Assembly (NCBI GenBank): GCA_964599655.1
Contig: CAZRGV010000042.1
Span: 1 to 43,770, forward strand
Origin: CAZRGV01 sp964599655
GTDB lineage: Bacteria > Planctomycetota > Planctomycetia > Isosphaerales > Isosphaeraceae
Direction of reading: 5' to 3'
DNA: 43,770 nucleotides
The notes beneath the pieces are model-generated. The model did no database searches and was not told the DNA's origin. It saw only the letters and a program-made list of their open reading frames with translations. Below are positions 17,763 through 27,730 of the stretch, one piece after another (the stretch's first letter is position 1; each line of letters starts with the position of its first letter). The position numbers were made by a program, and so were the translations under genes.

Positions 17763-17827
17763 GTCCAGGGCCAGGGCCCCTGGACCTGTCGCCTATATCT
17801 TTAGCGTGGCCGGGATAAACCCCGGCC
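17763..17827. other. two tandem orphan hairpins
   Basis: Hairpin 1: GTCCAGGG (17763-17770) with CCCTGGAC (17778-17785), 7-nt loop. Hairpin 2: GGCCGGG (17808-17814) with CCCGGCC (17821-17827), 6-nt loop. A 22-nt AT-containing spacer (with TATATCTT) lies between them. They sit far from both neighbouring genes, about 320 nt after one stop and 380 nt before the next start. Confidence 0.45.
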
Positions 17828-18204
17828 CATGGAATCCAACAACGCTTCGGGGAACGCAAAAAACCGCCGAACCGCCTTCCCCCCAGCGGTGAGGCCCCTG
17901 GTGTGCGCGGTCGCTGCTCCAAGACGGGGCATGCCGCGTCACACCAATTCGACTGGCGGACTCGCCTCGGGGAGGGTGCGCACCGCTCACCGAACGTCCG
18001 ATCGCGCAAGGGCCAGGTGGACCATGCCCACCGTGCGCGATCACGGTTCGGGGCGATTTCGTACCACACCCATCGAGGGACACGACCGCGCCAGCCACCC
18101 CCGCGCGGGCCGGTTTCCAAGATCAAGCCGATCCCTGCCCTGCTCCACGGGCATCCGGACAGGGTCTTGGCTCGGGATAGACAACAAGAGGTTGATGGAT
18201 CTTC

Positions 18205-20628
18205 ATGCGCACGGTTTTCGTTGTTTCGCTCGGTTGCGTTCTTGGCGTGATTCTCGGCGGGGGATGGATTCTGACCGCATCGTCGCAAGAGTGGTGGACA
18301 CGGCTCTCGGCCGTCTTCCACGACAAGGCCCCTCCCGCGATGAACCCGTGGGGGCGCTCCGCGTCTCCGCAGCCGATCCTCTCGGCGAACGAGCCGACGG
18401 CTCCCGAGCCGTCGGTTCCCCGCTACGGTGACAATTTTGTCGAGGATAGCGGATACGGGCTTCGTTATATCCACACACCAAAGATCGTCGATCGAAGTTC
18501 CCTGAACCAGCTCCGAGCGGCGATCCGGACACGCGGCGAGCGCGGCATCGCGGACCTTCAGCGGCGGATCGCCCAGCTCGACGCCACGCCCTCCGGCAGC
18601 ATGGCGACGGCCCTGGAACGGTGCAGGCTTCAGACCTGGCTCGCCACGCTGTTCCTGTCCGAGGGCAATTTCGCCGAAGCCGAGCGCTGGATCGGCCGCG
18701 CCACGGAGTCGGCCTCCGTCCTGCCGCGCGAGGTTCAGACCAACCTGCTCGCACTGCGAGGCGTGGCCGCGCTTCGGCGCGGAGAGATCGAGAACTGCAT
18801 TGACTGCCGAGGCCCCTCGAGCTGCATCTTCCCTCTCGATCCGGCCGCCGTCCACGCGCTGCCGTCCGGCTCCACCGAGGCCCTTCAATGCTTTCTCGCC
18901 TACCTGGAACAACGTCCCGATGACCTTGGCATTCGCTGGCTTCTGAATATCGCCGCGATGACCCTGGGGGAGTATCCCGACGCGGTGCCGACCCCATTTC
19001 GCCTCCCCCTTCCCGACTCGAATGGCTCGTCGGGACTCGGCCGCTTCACGAACGTCGCGGGCGAGGCCGGTCTGCTCGTTCGAGGCCCGAACATGGCCGG
19101 CACCGGCCTGTTCGACGACTTCGACGGCGACGGATGGCCCGACCTGCTGACCACATCCATCGACGCCGACCTGGGTGCGTCCCTGTTCCTCAATCAAGGA
19201 GATGGAACCTTCGAGGATCACGCCACCACCTCGCATCTGGCCGACCAGCCCCTCGCGCTCAACGCCAGCCAGGCCGACTTCGACAACGACGGCGACCTCG
19301 ACGTGGTGCTCCTCCGTGGCGGCTGGGAAGACGCGGCGCCTCTGACTCTCTTGCGAAACAACGGCGCCGGCGTCTTCGAGGATGTCACCGTCCACGCCGG
19401 CCTCGGTGAGCCGATCGCCACCCAGTCGGCCGCCTGGGGTGATTTCAACAACGACGGTTTTGTCGATCTTTTTGTGGCTGGAGAGTACCTGGATACGTCC
19501 GTCGACGGCCTCTTCGCGCCCGAAGTCAACGGACAGGGCCCCGACCTTCGCAACCGCTGCCGCCTCTACCAGAATCGCGGCGATGGCACCTTCGTCGACG
19601 TCGCGGCGAAGGCCGGCGTCCTGAACCAACGCTACGCGAAGGGGGCCGCGTGGGGCGATTTTGATGATGACGGATGGATCGATCTTTACGTCTCCAACTT
19701 CGGCGCGCCCAACCGCCTCTATCACAACCAGGGCGACGGCACCTTCGTCGACGTCGCCCCCAAACTCGGCGTCGACGCCCCTCGAAACAGCTTCGCCTGC
19801 TGGTTCTGGGACTATGACAACGACGGACGTCTCGACCTGTTCGCCGTCGGCTTCAGCGCGACCATGAACACGCTCGCCGCCGACGCCTTCGGCGAACCCG
19901 TAGGACCGTTCGAACGGTCGAGGCTCTACCGCAACCTCGGACCCGAGGGGTTCCGCGAGGTCACCGCCGAGGTCGGTCTCGATCATCCCCTGCTCGCCAT
20001 GGGCGCGAGCCTTGGAGATATTGACAACGACGGCTATCTCGATATCTACCTCGGCACCGGACGCCCCAGCTACTCGTACCTGATCCCCAGCAGGCTCTTC
20101 CGCAACGTCGAAGGCCGGCGATTCGAGGACGTGACGTCCGCCACCGGCACTGGACACCTTCAGAAGGGGCATGGAATCGCCTTCGCCGACTACGACCTCG
20201 ATGGCGACCTCGACATCTTCGCCCAATTCGGGGGCGCGGTGCCGGGAGACCGTTCCCACAACGCCCTCTTCCAGAACCCAGGAACACATCATCATTGGCT
20301 CAGGCTAAAACTCGTGGGTATCGAGTCGAATCGCTCCGCCCTCGGCGCCCGGATTCGCGTCGATCTGACAAACCCCGACGGCTCACGGCGCTCGATCCAT
20401 CGTCAGATCGGCGGCGGTTCAAGCTTTGGGGGCAACTCCCTCGTCGAGACGATCGGCCTGCGCGATGCCAGCTCGGTCCAACGGGTCCAGGTCACCTGGC
20501 CCGCCAGCGGCAAGGTTCAGACGTTCTCCAACGTACCGGCCAATCAAACGCTCGAAATCCGCGAGAACCGCCCCCCGATTCCGGTCGCGCCGCCGCCAAC
20601 CCCTCGCGACGATGCGGCGACCGAATGA
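18205..20628 (+). CDS. CRTAC1-like FG-GAP/VCBS beta-propeller protein with ASPIC/UnbV domain
   Basis: 807-aa exported protein. An N-terminal hydrophobic segment (VFVVSLGCVLGVILGGGWIL) acts as a signal or anchor. Residues about 95-265 are TPR-like helices with a Cys-containing NCIDCRGPSSCIFPL insert typical of this planctomycete family. Residues about 275-690 form an FG-GAP propeller with seven calcium-binding loops (DFDGDGWPD, DFDNDGDLD, DFNNDGFVD, DFDDDGWID, DYDNDGRLD, DIDNDGYLD, DYDLDGDLD). The C-terminus (about 705-790) is an ASPIC/UnbV domain. The family is abundant on planctomycete surfaces; roles in adhesion or ligand binding are suspected but not proven. The ATG at 18205 was chosen because it directly precedes the signal segment. 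Confidence 0.88.
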   Translation: MRTVFVVSLGCVLGVILGGGWILTASSQEWWTRLSAVFHDKAPPAMNPWGRSASPQPILSANEPTAPEPSVPRYGDNFVEDSGYGLRYIHTPKIVDRSSLNQLRAAIRTRGERGIADLQRRIAQLDATPSGSMATALERCRLQTWLATLFLSEGNFAEAERWIGRATESASVLPREVQTNLLALRGVAALRRGEIENCIDCRGPSSCIFPLDPAAVHALPSGSTEALQCFLAYLEQRPDDLGIRWLLNIAAMTLGEYPDAVPTPFRLPLPDSNGSSGLGRFTNVAGEAGLLVRGPNMAGTGLFDDFDGDGWPDLLTTSIDADLGASLFLNQGDGTFEDHATTSHLADQPLALNASQADFDNDGDLDVVLLRGGWEDAAPLTLLRNNGAGVFEDVTVHAGLGEPIATQSAAWGDFNNDGFVDLFVAGEYLDTSVDGLFAPEVNGQGPDLRNRCRLYQNRGDGTFVDVAAKAGVLNQRYAKGAAWGDFDDDGWIDLYVSNFGAPNRLYHNQGDGTFVDVAPKLGVDAPRNSFACWFWDYDNDGRLDLFAVGFSATMNTLAADAFGEPVGPFERSRLYRNLGPEGFREVTAEVGLDHPLLAMGASLGDIDNDGYLDIYLGTGRPSYSYLIPSRLFRNVEGRRFEDVTSATGTGHLQKGHGIAFADYDLDGDLDIFAQFGGAVPGDRSHNALFQNPGTHHHWLRLKLVGIESNRSALGARIRVDLTNPDGSRRSIHRQIGGGSSFGGNSLVETIGLRDASSVQRVQVTWPASGKVQTFSNVPANQTLEIRENRPPIPVAPPPTPRDDAATE

Positions 20629-20666
20629 ACCCGAACCCCCCGAACCTCGCGGATAGTCCTGGCGAT

Positions 20667-21875
20667 TCATTCCAGCGACTCGGCGCGGCGATCGCCGTCC
20701 CCGGCCTTCTCGCGGAACCATCGTGCGACAATCACATCCGTTGACGAGTGCGCGAGAATCGACCCCGTGATGGTCAGCGCGATCAGGTGGTAAAGCTGGT
20801 CGGCCCGGGCCCACTCGAAATCGGGCTTCGCCCCTTCCTTCAGAATCAGGAGGCCGAAGACGACCGAGGCAAACCCCTTCGGCCCGAACCAGGCCGCCGC
20901 CACGCGCTCCCGCACGCCGAGCGGGCTGCGCACCAACGAAAGCCCGATCGCGATCGGTCGCACAGCCACCAGCGCGAGCAACACAAACACATAACCGCTC
21001 AAGGAAATCTCCGACAGAAACCTCGGTGAGATCAAGGCGCCAAAGACCATCAACGCGGCCAGTTTGAGCAGCTCGGCGATCAGCTCACCGAAGTGTTGGA
21101 ACCGCGCCTTGACCTCCGGGCTGACACTGGCCACCGTGATTCCCGCGGCAAACGCCGCCAGGAACGCGTTGGCTCGGGTGATCGCGGAGAGCGAGAGCAC
21201 CAGAAGCCCGATCGCGAGGCCGAACAGCGGCTGGTAGGTCTGGTGCGCCGCGAAGAATCGTGTTTGCTCCAGCCGGATCAACGACCAGGGAACCACGACG
21301 CCCAGAATCAGGCCCAGCACCAGCTCGTAGAGCACCTCGCCCAGGTGCAACGGACTCGACTCGACAACCGCCAGCATCGCCAGCACGATCGGCAACGAAA
21401 GCCCGTCATTCAAGCCGCTCTCGACATTCAAGAGGTGCCGCAAGCGAAACGGCACCTCATCGCGACCGACAATGGCCGACGCGAACACCGGGTCGGTCGG
21501 GCTCAAGGCCGCCCCCAGCAAAAACGCGTCGGCCCAGGGCAGGCCCACCACCCAACGGCCCAGCAGCGCCGTGCCCAGCAACGTCAGCGGCAAACCCATC
21601 AAGAGCGCCCGCCCGGGCAGGCTCCAGGCGGTTACCAGGTCTCGCACGCTGATCCGCATGCCGTCGGTAAACAGCACGCTGAACAGCGCCAACTCGGCGA
21701 ACATCGAAACCACCGGGTTATCCGGCCGGATCTGAACCACGTTCAACACCCCCTCCCCGGCCAGAAATCCCGCCGCCAGGAAGAGCACCGCCGTCGACAG
21801 TACGCTCCGCTCCGCCAGCTCCGAAACCAGCACGGCCAGCAACAACGTGATCGCGAAGACAAATAGTGAGATCAT
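20667..21875 (-). CDS. Na+/H+ antiporter, CPA1/NhaP type
   Basis: 402-aa inner-membrane cation:proton antiporter with about 11-12 hydrophobic segments. Family motifs: SPTDPV (Asp128) in the region corresponding to TM5 and NVESGLNDG (Asn156-Asp157), the ion-binding ND pair of the electroneutral CPA1 group. A GPKGFASVVFGLL segment near residue 335 is another conserved helix. There is no long cytoplasmic tail. The role is pH and sodium homeostasis. Starts at ATG 21875, preceded by an AT-rich leader with a candidate promoter (21901-21929). Convergent with the FG-GAP gene; 38 nt separate the stops. Confidence 0.9.
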   Translation of the reverse strand: MISLFVFAITLLLAVLVSELAERSVLSTAVLFLAAGFLAGEGVLNVVQIRPDNPVVSMFAELALFSVLFTDGMRISVRDLVTAWSLPGRALLMGLPLTLLGTALLGRWVVGLPWADAFLLGAALSPTDPVFASAIVGRDEVPFRLRHLLNVESGLNDGLSLPIVLAMLAVVESSPLHLGEVLYELVLGLILGVVVPWSLIRLEQTRFFAAHQTYQPLFGLAIGLLVLSLSAITRANAFLAAFAAGITVASVSPEVKARFQHFGELIAELLKLAALMVFGALISPRFLSEISLSGYVFVLLALVAVRPIAIGLSLVRSPLGVRERVAAAWFGPKGFASVVFGLLILKEGAKPDFEWARADQLYHLIALTITGSILAHSSTDVIVARWFREKAGDGDRRAESLE

Positions 21876-21900
21876 GATGAATTACGTAACTCTCTTTCTT

Positions 21901-21929
21901 GTTATATGTAAGAACAGTAACGATCTGAA
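21901..21929 (-). promoter_or_regulatory. candidate promoter of the Na+/H+ antiporter
   Basis: On the minus strand, TTCAGA (21929-21924; 4/6), a 17-nt spacer, then TATAAC (21906-21901; 5/6 to TATAAT) in the most AT-rich part of the spacer. Transcription would begin about 20 nt before the ATG. Purine-rich AAGAAAGAGAG lies between but is rather far from the start codon. Confidence 0.35.
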
Positions 21930-22135
21930 ACGAACGGTCAACCCTTGCACCCGGCCAGTGTAGGCAATGTCCTCGGATCCCGCGACCCCCGATCGCTCTC
22001 GATTCCATACTTCCGAACGTTCGGCCTCAGTCAGGTCGGGGGGCGGCACGGATCAGGGGCCGCGTCGGGGTGACGCTGCTGGACAGGCCATGTGAGGCGC
22101 CGTGCCAGAAGGACCGGATCCAGTTCACGCAATAA

Positions 22136-22906
22136 CGCGATCGACGGGATGCGCGAAGCGGATTCCTGTTCGCGGGCGCGGCCAGCACAACCCTGGCCCT
22201 GGGGACGGCCGTGCTCCCGGGGGCGGCGGCTCGTGGGGCCGTGGACGCTTCGGCGACGGACAAGGTCCGGCCATCGACCTCGGGCGTCGATCACAACAAC
22301 CAGCCCTGGCGCCCGGTCTTGAAGGACGCCGTGACCTCGCCCCAGCACTTCCCGGCGGCCGGCTCTCACGTGGTCGGCGGAGCGATCCTCCACAACCGCT
22401 CCAACGACCTCGCCTGCTGGCAGAGCGTCTTCCCCGAGAAGGCCAGCCCCTCGCCCGAAGCCTTGCCGGCCAAGGGCATCCCCCGCACGTCGTACTTCGA
22501 CTGGGGACCGGTCGACGTCGACGGCGAGGCGATGGGCGACCACAAGGTGTTGAGCTGGGCCATCGACGAGCTTCAAACGTCGCATGACCGGCCGGACTTC
22601 CTCGCCGTTGGGCGGATCCGCCCGCACCTCCCATGGTTCGTTCCTCGAAACGATTTCGATCAGCCGTTGGTGACCACGCACGGCCGGGGCAACCACGCGG
22701 TCCGGTCCGAGCGCTGGCGTTCCATCCGCGACAGTGACGGCGACGAGGAACTCCATGACCACGACGCCGACCCCCGAGAATGGTCCAACCTGGCCAGCGA
22801 CCCGAAGCCCCAGCCGGTCAAGGCCGAGCGGTCCGCCTGGCTGCCGAGCGTCAACGCTCCGGACGCGCCTCGCGCCGGTCAGAACGCCACCCGAGCCTCG
22901 CGGTAA
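22136..22906 (+). pseudogene. decayed iduronate-2-sulfatase-like sulfatase
   Basis: One open frame from 22136 (after TAA at 22133) holds three sulfatase pieces joined in frame. These are a Tat-like leader (RRDARSGFLFAGAASTT), a mid-protein block (SPQHFPAAGSHVVGG ... YFDWGPVDVDGEAMGDHKV ... RIRPHLPWFVPRNDFD), and the family C-terminus (VTTHGRGNHAVRSERWRSIR ... HDHDADPREWSNL). The catalytic N-terminal section with the formylglycine motif C-x-P-S-R is absent, and the block between VPRNDFD and VTTHGRG, normally well over 100 residues, is also missing. There is no good start codon; the first usable one is GTG 22211, inside the leader. This is a remnant of an exported sulfatase of the kind planctomycetes carry in large numbers. 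It cannot be catalytic. Confidence 0.75.
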
Positions 22907-23059
22907 AGCCGGACGATCCCGGCCATTCGGCGGCTTCGCATGGCGTCTCAAGGAGCCCCTGGTTCTGTTCGTCAACATGGGCGAGGAATTCGGGTAGCCT
23001 GCCAGGCGGGGCCGTCGGCTAGAATGGATGCACGAAACCGCGAACCGGAGCCGTGCGCC

Positions 23060-26000
23060 GTGAAGCCGAACCTGGACGAACGTCCCGACGAACAACGATG
23101 GCGGCTGAACCTCCGCACCCTGCTGATCCTGGCGTCCGTGCTGCTGCTGGGCTCGGTGGGGCTGGCGTTGGCCTGGAGCATCCAGAACGGCCGCACCCGG
23201 TCCACCCTCCTGCAAGAGGCGCGCGCCCGGCACGAAGCGAACGACGACCGACTGGCCCTGAGCTATCTGACCGAGTACCTGAACCGGGCCCCTCGCGATG
23301 TCGAGGCGCTGGAACTGAAGGCCGAGATCCTGGTGCAAAGCGCCGCGTCGCTCGACAATCTGCTCGAAGCCATTCCAATTCATGAACAGATTCTCCGATC
23401 GGAACGTGATCCGAAGTCGGAGCGATGTCAGAAGAGCCGGCGCGAGCTGGTGCGGCTGCATCTGTCGGTCGGTCCGTACCTGCCCCGCATGCTCGTCCGC
23501 TACCAGACGGCCGACGTCCTGGCGAGGCAGCTTGTGGAGGCGGGTGCCCGGGATGCCGAGGTGTATCGGCTCTGGGCTCAGGTGCAGCGCCGGCTTGCGA
23601 TCCTCGGCGACGACAAGGCGACGGCCAGGGCCATCGAGCTGTACGAGACGGCCCGGCGACTGGAGCCGGGAGACATCAGCGGCGCGGAACAACTGGCGGC
23701 CATTTATCGAGATATCGAAAAAGACCCCGCCAAGGCCCGGACGGTCGTGGATGAGCTGGTGGCGGCCAATCCGTCGGCCCAGGCACGGCTCGCTCGCTTC
23801 CGATTCCTCGACGAGACCGCCCGCTACCACCTGACCCGCGGTCGCGGCGACCTGACCGAGGTGATGGCCCGGGAGGCCGACGCCGAACTGACCCGCGCCG
23901 TCGAGCAAGCGCCAAAGGACCTTGATGTCTTGCTGACCGCCGCCGAGCATGCCCTTGGCCACAACCGAACGCAACAAGCCCGCGCTTTTCTTGCCAGGGT
24001 CCCCGAAACCGAGCGATCGGACACGCACTACAAGGTTGTCGCGGGCCTGGTCGAGTTGAGCGAAAACCGCTCGGAAGAGGCGATCGCCACCTGGCGTCGA
24101 GGACTCGTCGACAGCGAGGGGAGCAACACCGAGCTGACCTGGTGGCTGGCTTATATTCATTTGGAAATGGGCCGAATTGACGAGGCTCAGCCGTTGATTG
24201 ACCAGTATCGTCGCCTGGTCGGCGGCGACACGCCCAACGCCGGCTATCGCTACCTCGTGGGCCTGCGGCACCTGAAGCGGAACCACGCGATCGACGCGAT
24301 TCGCGAACTGCTGAAGACCCGCGCGGTCGCGAAGCCCGAGCTCAAAGCGCAGATCGAATACACCCTGGGTCGCGCCTATGAAGCCATTCGTGATCATATT
24401 CAGGCCCTTGAGGCCTACCGGCAGGCCATTCTGGCCAACCCGGAGTTGACAGCCGCCCGCATCGCCCGCGACCGGCTCTTGCAGCTCTTCAGCCACGCCG
24501 AGGCTGAGCTGGAGCTGCGACAGGGCCTGGAGCAGGTCGGCCGCGACCCGAACCTGATCGCCACCCTGGCCCGCGGCGAGCTGCAACGGCAACTGGCCCA
24601 GCCGCGCGACCGTCGCGATTGGACCCGTGTGCAAAAGCTGATCGATCGGGGCCGGCAGTTGAATGCCGACGCGCCGGCGCTCGCCATGGTGGAGGCCGAC
24701 TACCTCGCGGCGATCGGCCAGGCGAAACAAGCCGACGAGCGGCTCGCGGCGGCCTTGAAGAGCCATCCGAGAGACCCGGAACTTTGGGTGTCCCGGTCGT
24801 CGCGGCAGATGGCCATGGGCGACCTGGATCAGGCCCTCGCGCTGCTGGAGCAAGCCGCCTCGCCCGAGGCGTGCGGCGACCAGCCGACCCTCCGAATCGC
24901 TCGGGCCCGCCTGCTTGATGCCCTCGGCCGCGACGACGAGGCGCGAGACGCGCTGGTCGCCAACCTCGACCGCGTCCGGATCGACCAGCGACCGGCCCTC
25001 TGGATGGCGCTCGGGGACCTCTACATCGCCCACAACGACACCGCCGGAGCACGGCTTGCGTACAGCCAGGGAGCCCGGCTCCTCCCTGACGACCCCCTGC
25101 CCCGCCTCCTGCTGTTCGACCTGATCCTGCATGCGGGCTCGAATACGGCGGAGGACCAGACGACGCTCTCGAACCTGCTCAAGGAACTCGAGCGAATCGG
25201 CGGCAAGGAAGGCTCCTACACGCGGCTCGCCCGTGCCATGGCGATCCTCGACGGGCCCGCGAAGGGGTCGGCGGAAGAACGGACCGCGCGGCTCGACGAG
25301 GCCGAAAAACTGATCATCGCCGCGCGCGGCGACTCCCCCGACCAGCGTTATGCTTATATTTTGCTCGGTCGATTGATGGAGCTTCGCGAACGCCCGGCCG
25401 ACGCCGTGGCCGCGTACGAGCAGGCCCTCCAGCGCGAGGGGGGAGAGATCGTCGAGCCTCGCCTGATGGCCCTGTACACCCAGCTTGGCCGCGAGGTCGA
25501 GCTGGCGAGGCTCCGCCTCAAGCGGTCGGAGGCTCCGCCGAGCCTCGACCGTTTCGCCGCCGAGGCGTCGTTGCGGCTCGGTCACAAGGAGCGCGCCGAG
25601 CGGCTGGCCCACCGGGTCGTGGAGGGGGATCCGGACAGTCTCGACGCCAGGGTCTGGCAGGCCCGTGTTCTCGACGCCCTTGGCAAGCCGGAGAAGGCCG
25701 AGGCGTCGCTCCGGGAGCTGATCGCCAAGGAGCCGTCCGCGCCCGGCCCCTGGATGGCCCTGCTTTTCTTCCAGGTCGGCCGGCACCGCGACGTCGACGC
25801 GGCCCAGACGATTGAACAGATCCAGAAGAATGTAAAAGTACTCCATTTGGACTTCCTGCTCGCCCAGTGCTGGCAGATCGCGGGCCGTCGCGACAAGGCC
25901 GATGCCGCGTATGAAGCGGCCCTGAAGGCCTGGCCCGACGAACCGAAGATCGTCCGGGGCGCCGCCGCGTATTACGAGGCGACCGGCCGAGCGGATCGGG

Positions 26001-27403
26001 CTGAGTCGCTGCTCCGCGAGACGCTCCGACGCGACCCGTCCCGGCGCGACGCGGCCCGCGCGTTGGCCCTTTTGCTCTCGTCGCATCCGGGCAATACCGT
26101 CGCCTGGCAGGAGGCCTGGGCGCTGCTGTCGGGCGAGTCGAAGGACTCGGAGGTTCCGGAGGATCGGTTCGCACGAGCCATCGTGCTGAGCCGGGCCAAC
26201 GATCCGGAACACCTGCGCGAGGCGACCCGGCTGCTCGAAGGGCTGATTCATGACCTGCCGCCGGACCTTCCCGCGACGGCCTCGGCGCGGGCCTTGCTGG
26301 GTCGAGCGTACCTCCGGATGGGTCGCGCCGATGAGGCGGCCCGGATCGCGGCCCTCGACGCCGGAGAGGACGCCGACATCCCGGCGATTCAGCGCTATTG
26401 CGAGGCCCTCATCGCCGCCAAGTCCCTCGACGAGGCCCAACGACAGCTCGACCGACTGGCGAAGGACGCGCCCGACGAGCCCGAAACGACCCTCCTTCGT
26501 GCCCGACTCTGCCTCGCCCGATCGCGGCCGGACGAGGCGGTCGCCGCCCTTCGGGAAAACCTCGACGCTCGCCTCGACCACCCGAAAGGCCGGGACTTCG
26601 CGCGGGAGGCGGTCCGTTTGCTGCTCGAATTGAATCGCCTCGACGACGCCGAGCACGTCGCTCGAACCCTCGCCGACCGCTGGCCCGACTCCACCAGCGT
26701 CCTGGCCACGGTCCTCGCCCGCCAGGAAAAGACTCACGAGGCGCTCGACCTGTTCCGCAACGCCGTCGAGACCGCCGACCCGCCGGCGCTTCGGGAGATC
26801 GTCCAGAACTCGCTGGTCCTCGCCACCGCCGGACCCGCCGATTCGATCCGGCTGCGGCAGGTCGACGACATCGTCTCGGCCGCCATTCGACGAGCGCCCA
26901 ACGACCCGGTCGTGCTCGTCCGAGGCGCCTTCCTCCGCCACCTCCAGCGCCGCTACCACGACGAGATCGAACTCTATCGACAGGCCCTTCGCGCGGGTCC
27001 GACGGACTTCACCTTCCTCAACAACATGGCCTGGACCCTCTGCGAAGGCCTGAACCAGCCCAAAGACGCCTTGAGCTGCATCGACGACGCGATCCGGCGA
27101 GCCGGCAAGGCCCACGCCCCATTCCTCGACACCCGAGGCGTGATTCACACCCGGCTCGGTCAGCTCGACAAGGCCATCGCCGACCTCGAAGCGTCGAACC
27201 AGGCGCAGCCCAACCCCGCGACCCTCGCCCATCTCGCCCGAGCTTATCACAAGGCCGGGCGAGATGAGGACTTCCGTCGAACGCGCGACGAGGCTCGACG
27301 CGCCGGCCTGACCCCCGAACAACTCGAGTCCGAGGAACTCGCCGACCTCGGCCCCCTCCTCTTCGATCGCGAGTTTCCTCCCCCTCCTCGATCGACGTTC
27401 TGA
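23060..27403 (+). CDS. large membrane-anchored tetratricopeptide repeat protein
   Basis: 1447 aa from GTG 23060, which has CGGAG about nine bases upstream; an in-frame ATG at 23024 without a Shine-Dalgarno would add 12 residues. Residues 18-40 form a single transmembrane anchor (LRTLLILASVLLLGSVGLALAW). The rest is a TPR solenoid with perhaps 30 repeats, for example QIEYTLGRAYEAIRDHIQALEAYRQ and LAQCWQIAGRRDKADAAYEAALKAWP. No catalytic domain is visible. The length and anchor-plus-TPR layout resemble PrsT-type TPR proteins found near PEP-CTERM/exosortase loci, and a PEP-CTERM protein lies directly downstream, but PrsT proteins are shorter and no exosortase is present here. Likely a periplasmic scaffold; partners unknown. 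A terminator-like hairpin follows. Confidence 0.85.
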   Translation: MKPNLDERPDEQRWRLNLRTLLILASVLLLGSVGLALAWSIQNGRTRSTLLQEARARHEANDDRLALSYLTEYLNRAPRDVEALELKAEILVQSAASLDNLLEAIPIHEQILRSERDPKSERCQKSRRELVRLHLSVGPYLPRMLVRYQTADVLARQLVEAGARDAEVYRLWAQVQRRLAILGDDKATARAIELYETARRLEPGDISGAEQLAAIYRDIEKDPAKARTVVDELVAANPSAQARLARFRFLDETARYHLTRGRGDLTEVMAREADAELTRAVEQAPKDLDVLLTAAEHALGHNRTQQARAFLARVPETERSDTHYKVVAGLVELSENRSEEAIATWRRGLVDSEGSNTELTWWLAYIHLEMGRIDEAQPLIDQYRRLVGGDTPNAGYRYLVGLRHLKRNHAIDAIRELLKTRAVAKPELKAQIEYTLGRAYEAIRDHIQALEAYRQAILANPELTAARIARDRLLQLFSHAEAELELRQGLEQVGRDPNLIATLARGELQRQLAQPRDRRDWTRVQKLIDRGRQLNADAPALAMVEADYLAAIGQAKQADERLAAALKSHPRDPELWVSRSSRQMAMGDLDQALALLEQAASPEACGDQPTLRIARARLLDALGRDDEARDALVANLDRVRIDQRPALWMALGDLYIAHNDTAGARLAYSQGARLLPDDPLPRLLLFDLILHAGSNTAEDQTTLSNLLKELERIGGKEGSYTRLARAMAILDGPAKGSAEERTARLDEAEKLIIAARGDSPDQRYAYILLGRLMELRERPADAVAAYEQALQREGGEIVEPRLMALYTQLGREVELARLRLKRSEAPPSLDRFAAEASLRLGHKERAERLAHRVVEGDPDSLDARVWQARVLDALGKPEKAEASLRELIAKEPSAPGPWMALLFFQVGRHRDVDAAQTIEQIQKNVKVLHLDFLLAQCWQIAGRRDKADAAYEAALKAWPDEPKIVRGAAAYYEATGRADRAESLLRETLRRDPSRRDAARALALLLSSHPGNTVAWQEAWALLSGESKDSEVPEDRFARAIVLSRANDPEHLREATRLLEGLIHDLPPDLPATASARALLGRAYLRMGRADEAARIAALDAGEDADIPAIQRYCEALIAAKSLDEAQRQLDRLAKDAPDEPETTLLRARLCLARSRPDEAVAALRENLDARLDHPKGRDFAREAVRLLLELNRLDDAEHVARTLADRWPDSTSVLATVLARQEKTHEALDLFRNAVETADPPALREIVQNSLVLATAGPADSIRLRQVDDIVSAAIRRAPNDPVVLVRGAFLRHLQRRYHDEIELYRQALRAGPTDFTFLNNMAWTLCEGLNQPKDALSCIDDAIRRAGKAHAPFLDTRGVIHTRLGQLDKAIADLEASNQAQPNPATLAHLARAYHKAGRDEDFRRTRDEARRAGLTPEQLESEELADLGPLLFDREFPPPPRSTF

Positions 27404-27730
27404 ACCTACGATCAAAGAGGGTGTCGCGCAACGCGAGCCACTTCCCCTCTTCAATACGTTTTCAAAGAGCAACCGGGCTGACGGACCCGGAAGGCTGGCC
27501 GCATGACCGACGCGGCATTCCGGGGGATCTTCAAGGAGATGCGCTTGCACCGCGAACGACCCTCGATTAAGGTGTTTTCCAGATGAATTCAAACAATCGT
27601 TAGGCCCTGTCCTTCCAGGTCCCTCGAACGGTTTCGGGGGCCGTCTTTCACGAATAAGCCGGAAACGACTTCTCCGATGGTCGAGCCCGCGGCCCTGCCG
27701 AGCTTGACTCGTGCCCCCCGGAGACCTCCG
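27404..27730. other. intergenic region, TPR gene / PEP-CTERM gene
   Basis: 327 nt. Contains a probable terminator of the TPR gene (27415-27451), then an AT-rich patch around 27565-27605 that is the best place for the PEP-CTERM gene promoter. In-frame ATG 27677 could extend the next gene, but the sequence it adds is not signal-peptide-like. Confidence 0.55.
27415..27451 (+). terminator. probable hairpin terminator after the large TPR gene
   Basis: AAGAGGG (27415-27421) pairs with CCCTCTT (27445-27451). An inner 5-bp stem TCGCG/CGCGA (27424-27428, 27432-27436) closes a 3-nt loop. Followed within ten bases by GTTTT. Begins 12 nt after the stop. Confidence 0.5.

Larger units (their letters stand above)
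17441..18204. other. long intergenic region before the FG-GAP/ASPIC gene
   Basis: 764 nt containing the terminator of the regulator gene (17468-17505), an AT-richer stretch from about 17620 to 17760 that includes a run of seven A near 17627, and two tandem hairpins at 17763-17827. Open frames here are arginine-rich and not gene-like. I found no tRNA-like or known riboswitch pattern. The promoter of the downstream gene is probably inside this region but cannot be fixed. Confidence 0.55.

Noticed and set aside
17602..20295. An 897-codon minus-strand open frame over the FG-GAP gene
   Set aside because: The plus strand has seven calcium-binding DxDxDG loops and an ASPIC domain; the minus-strand product is Val/Glu/Gly-rich without motifs.
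22013..22024. Perfect palindrome CCGAACGTTCGG before the sulfatase remnant
   Set aside because: Short palindromes of this GC content are common. It has no gap like LexA-type boxes and no clear gene to regulate.
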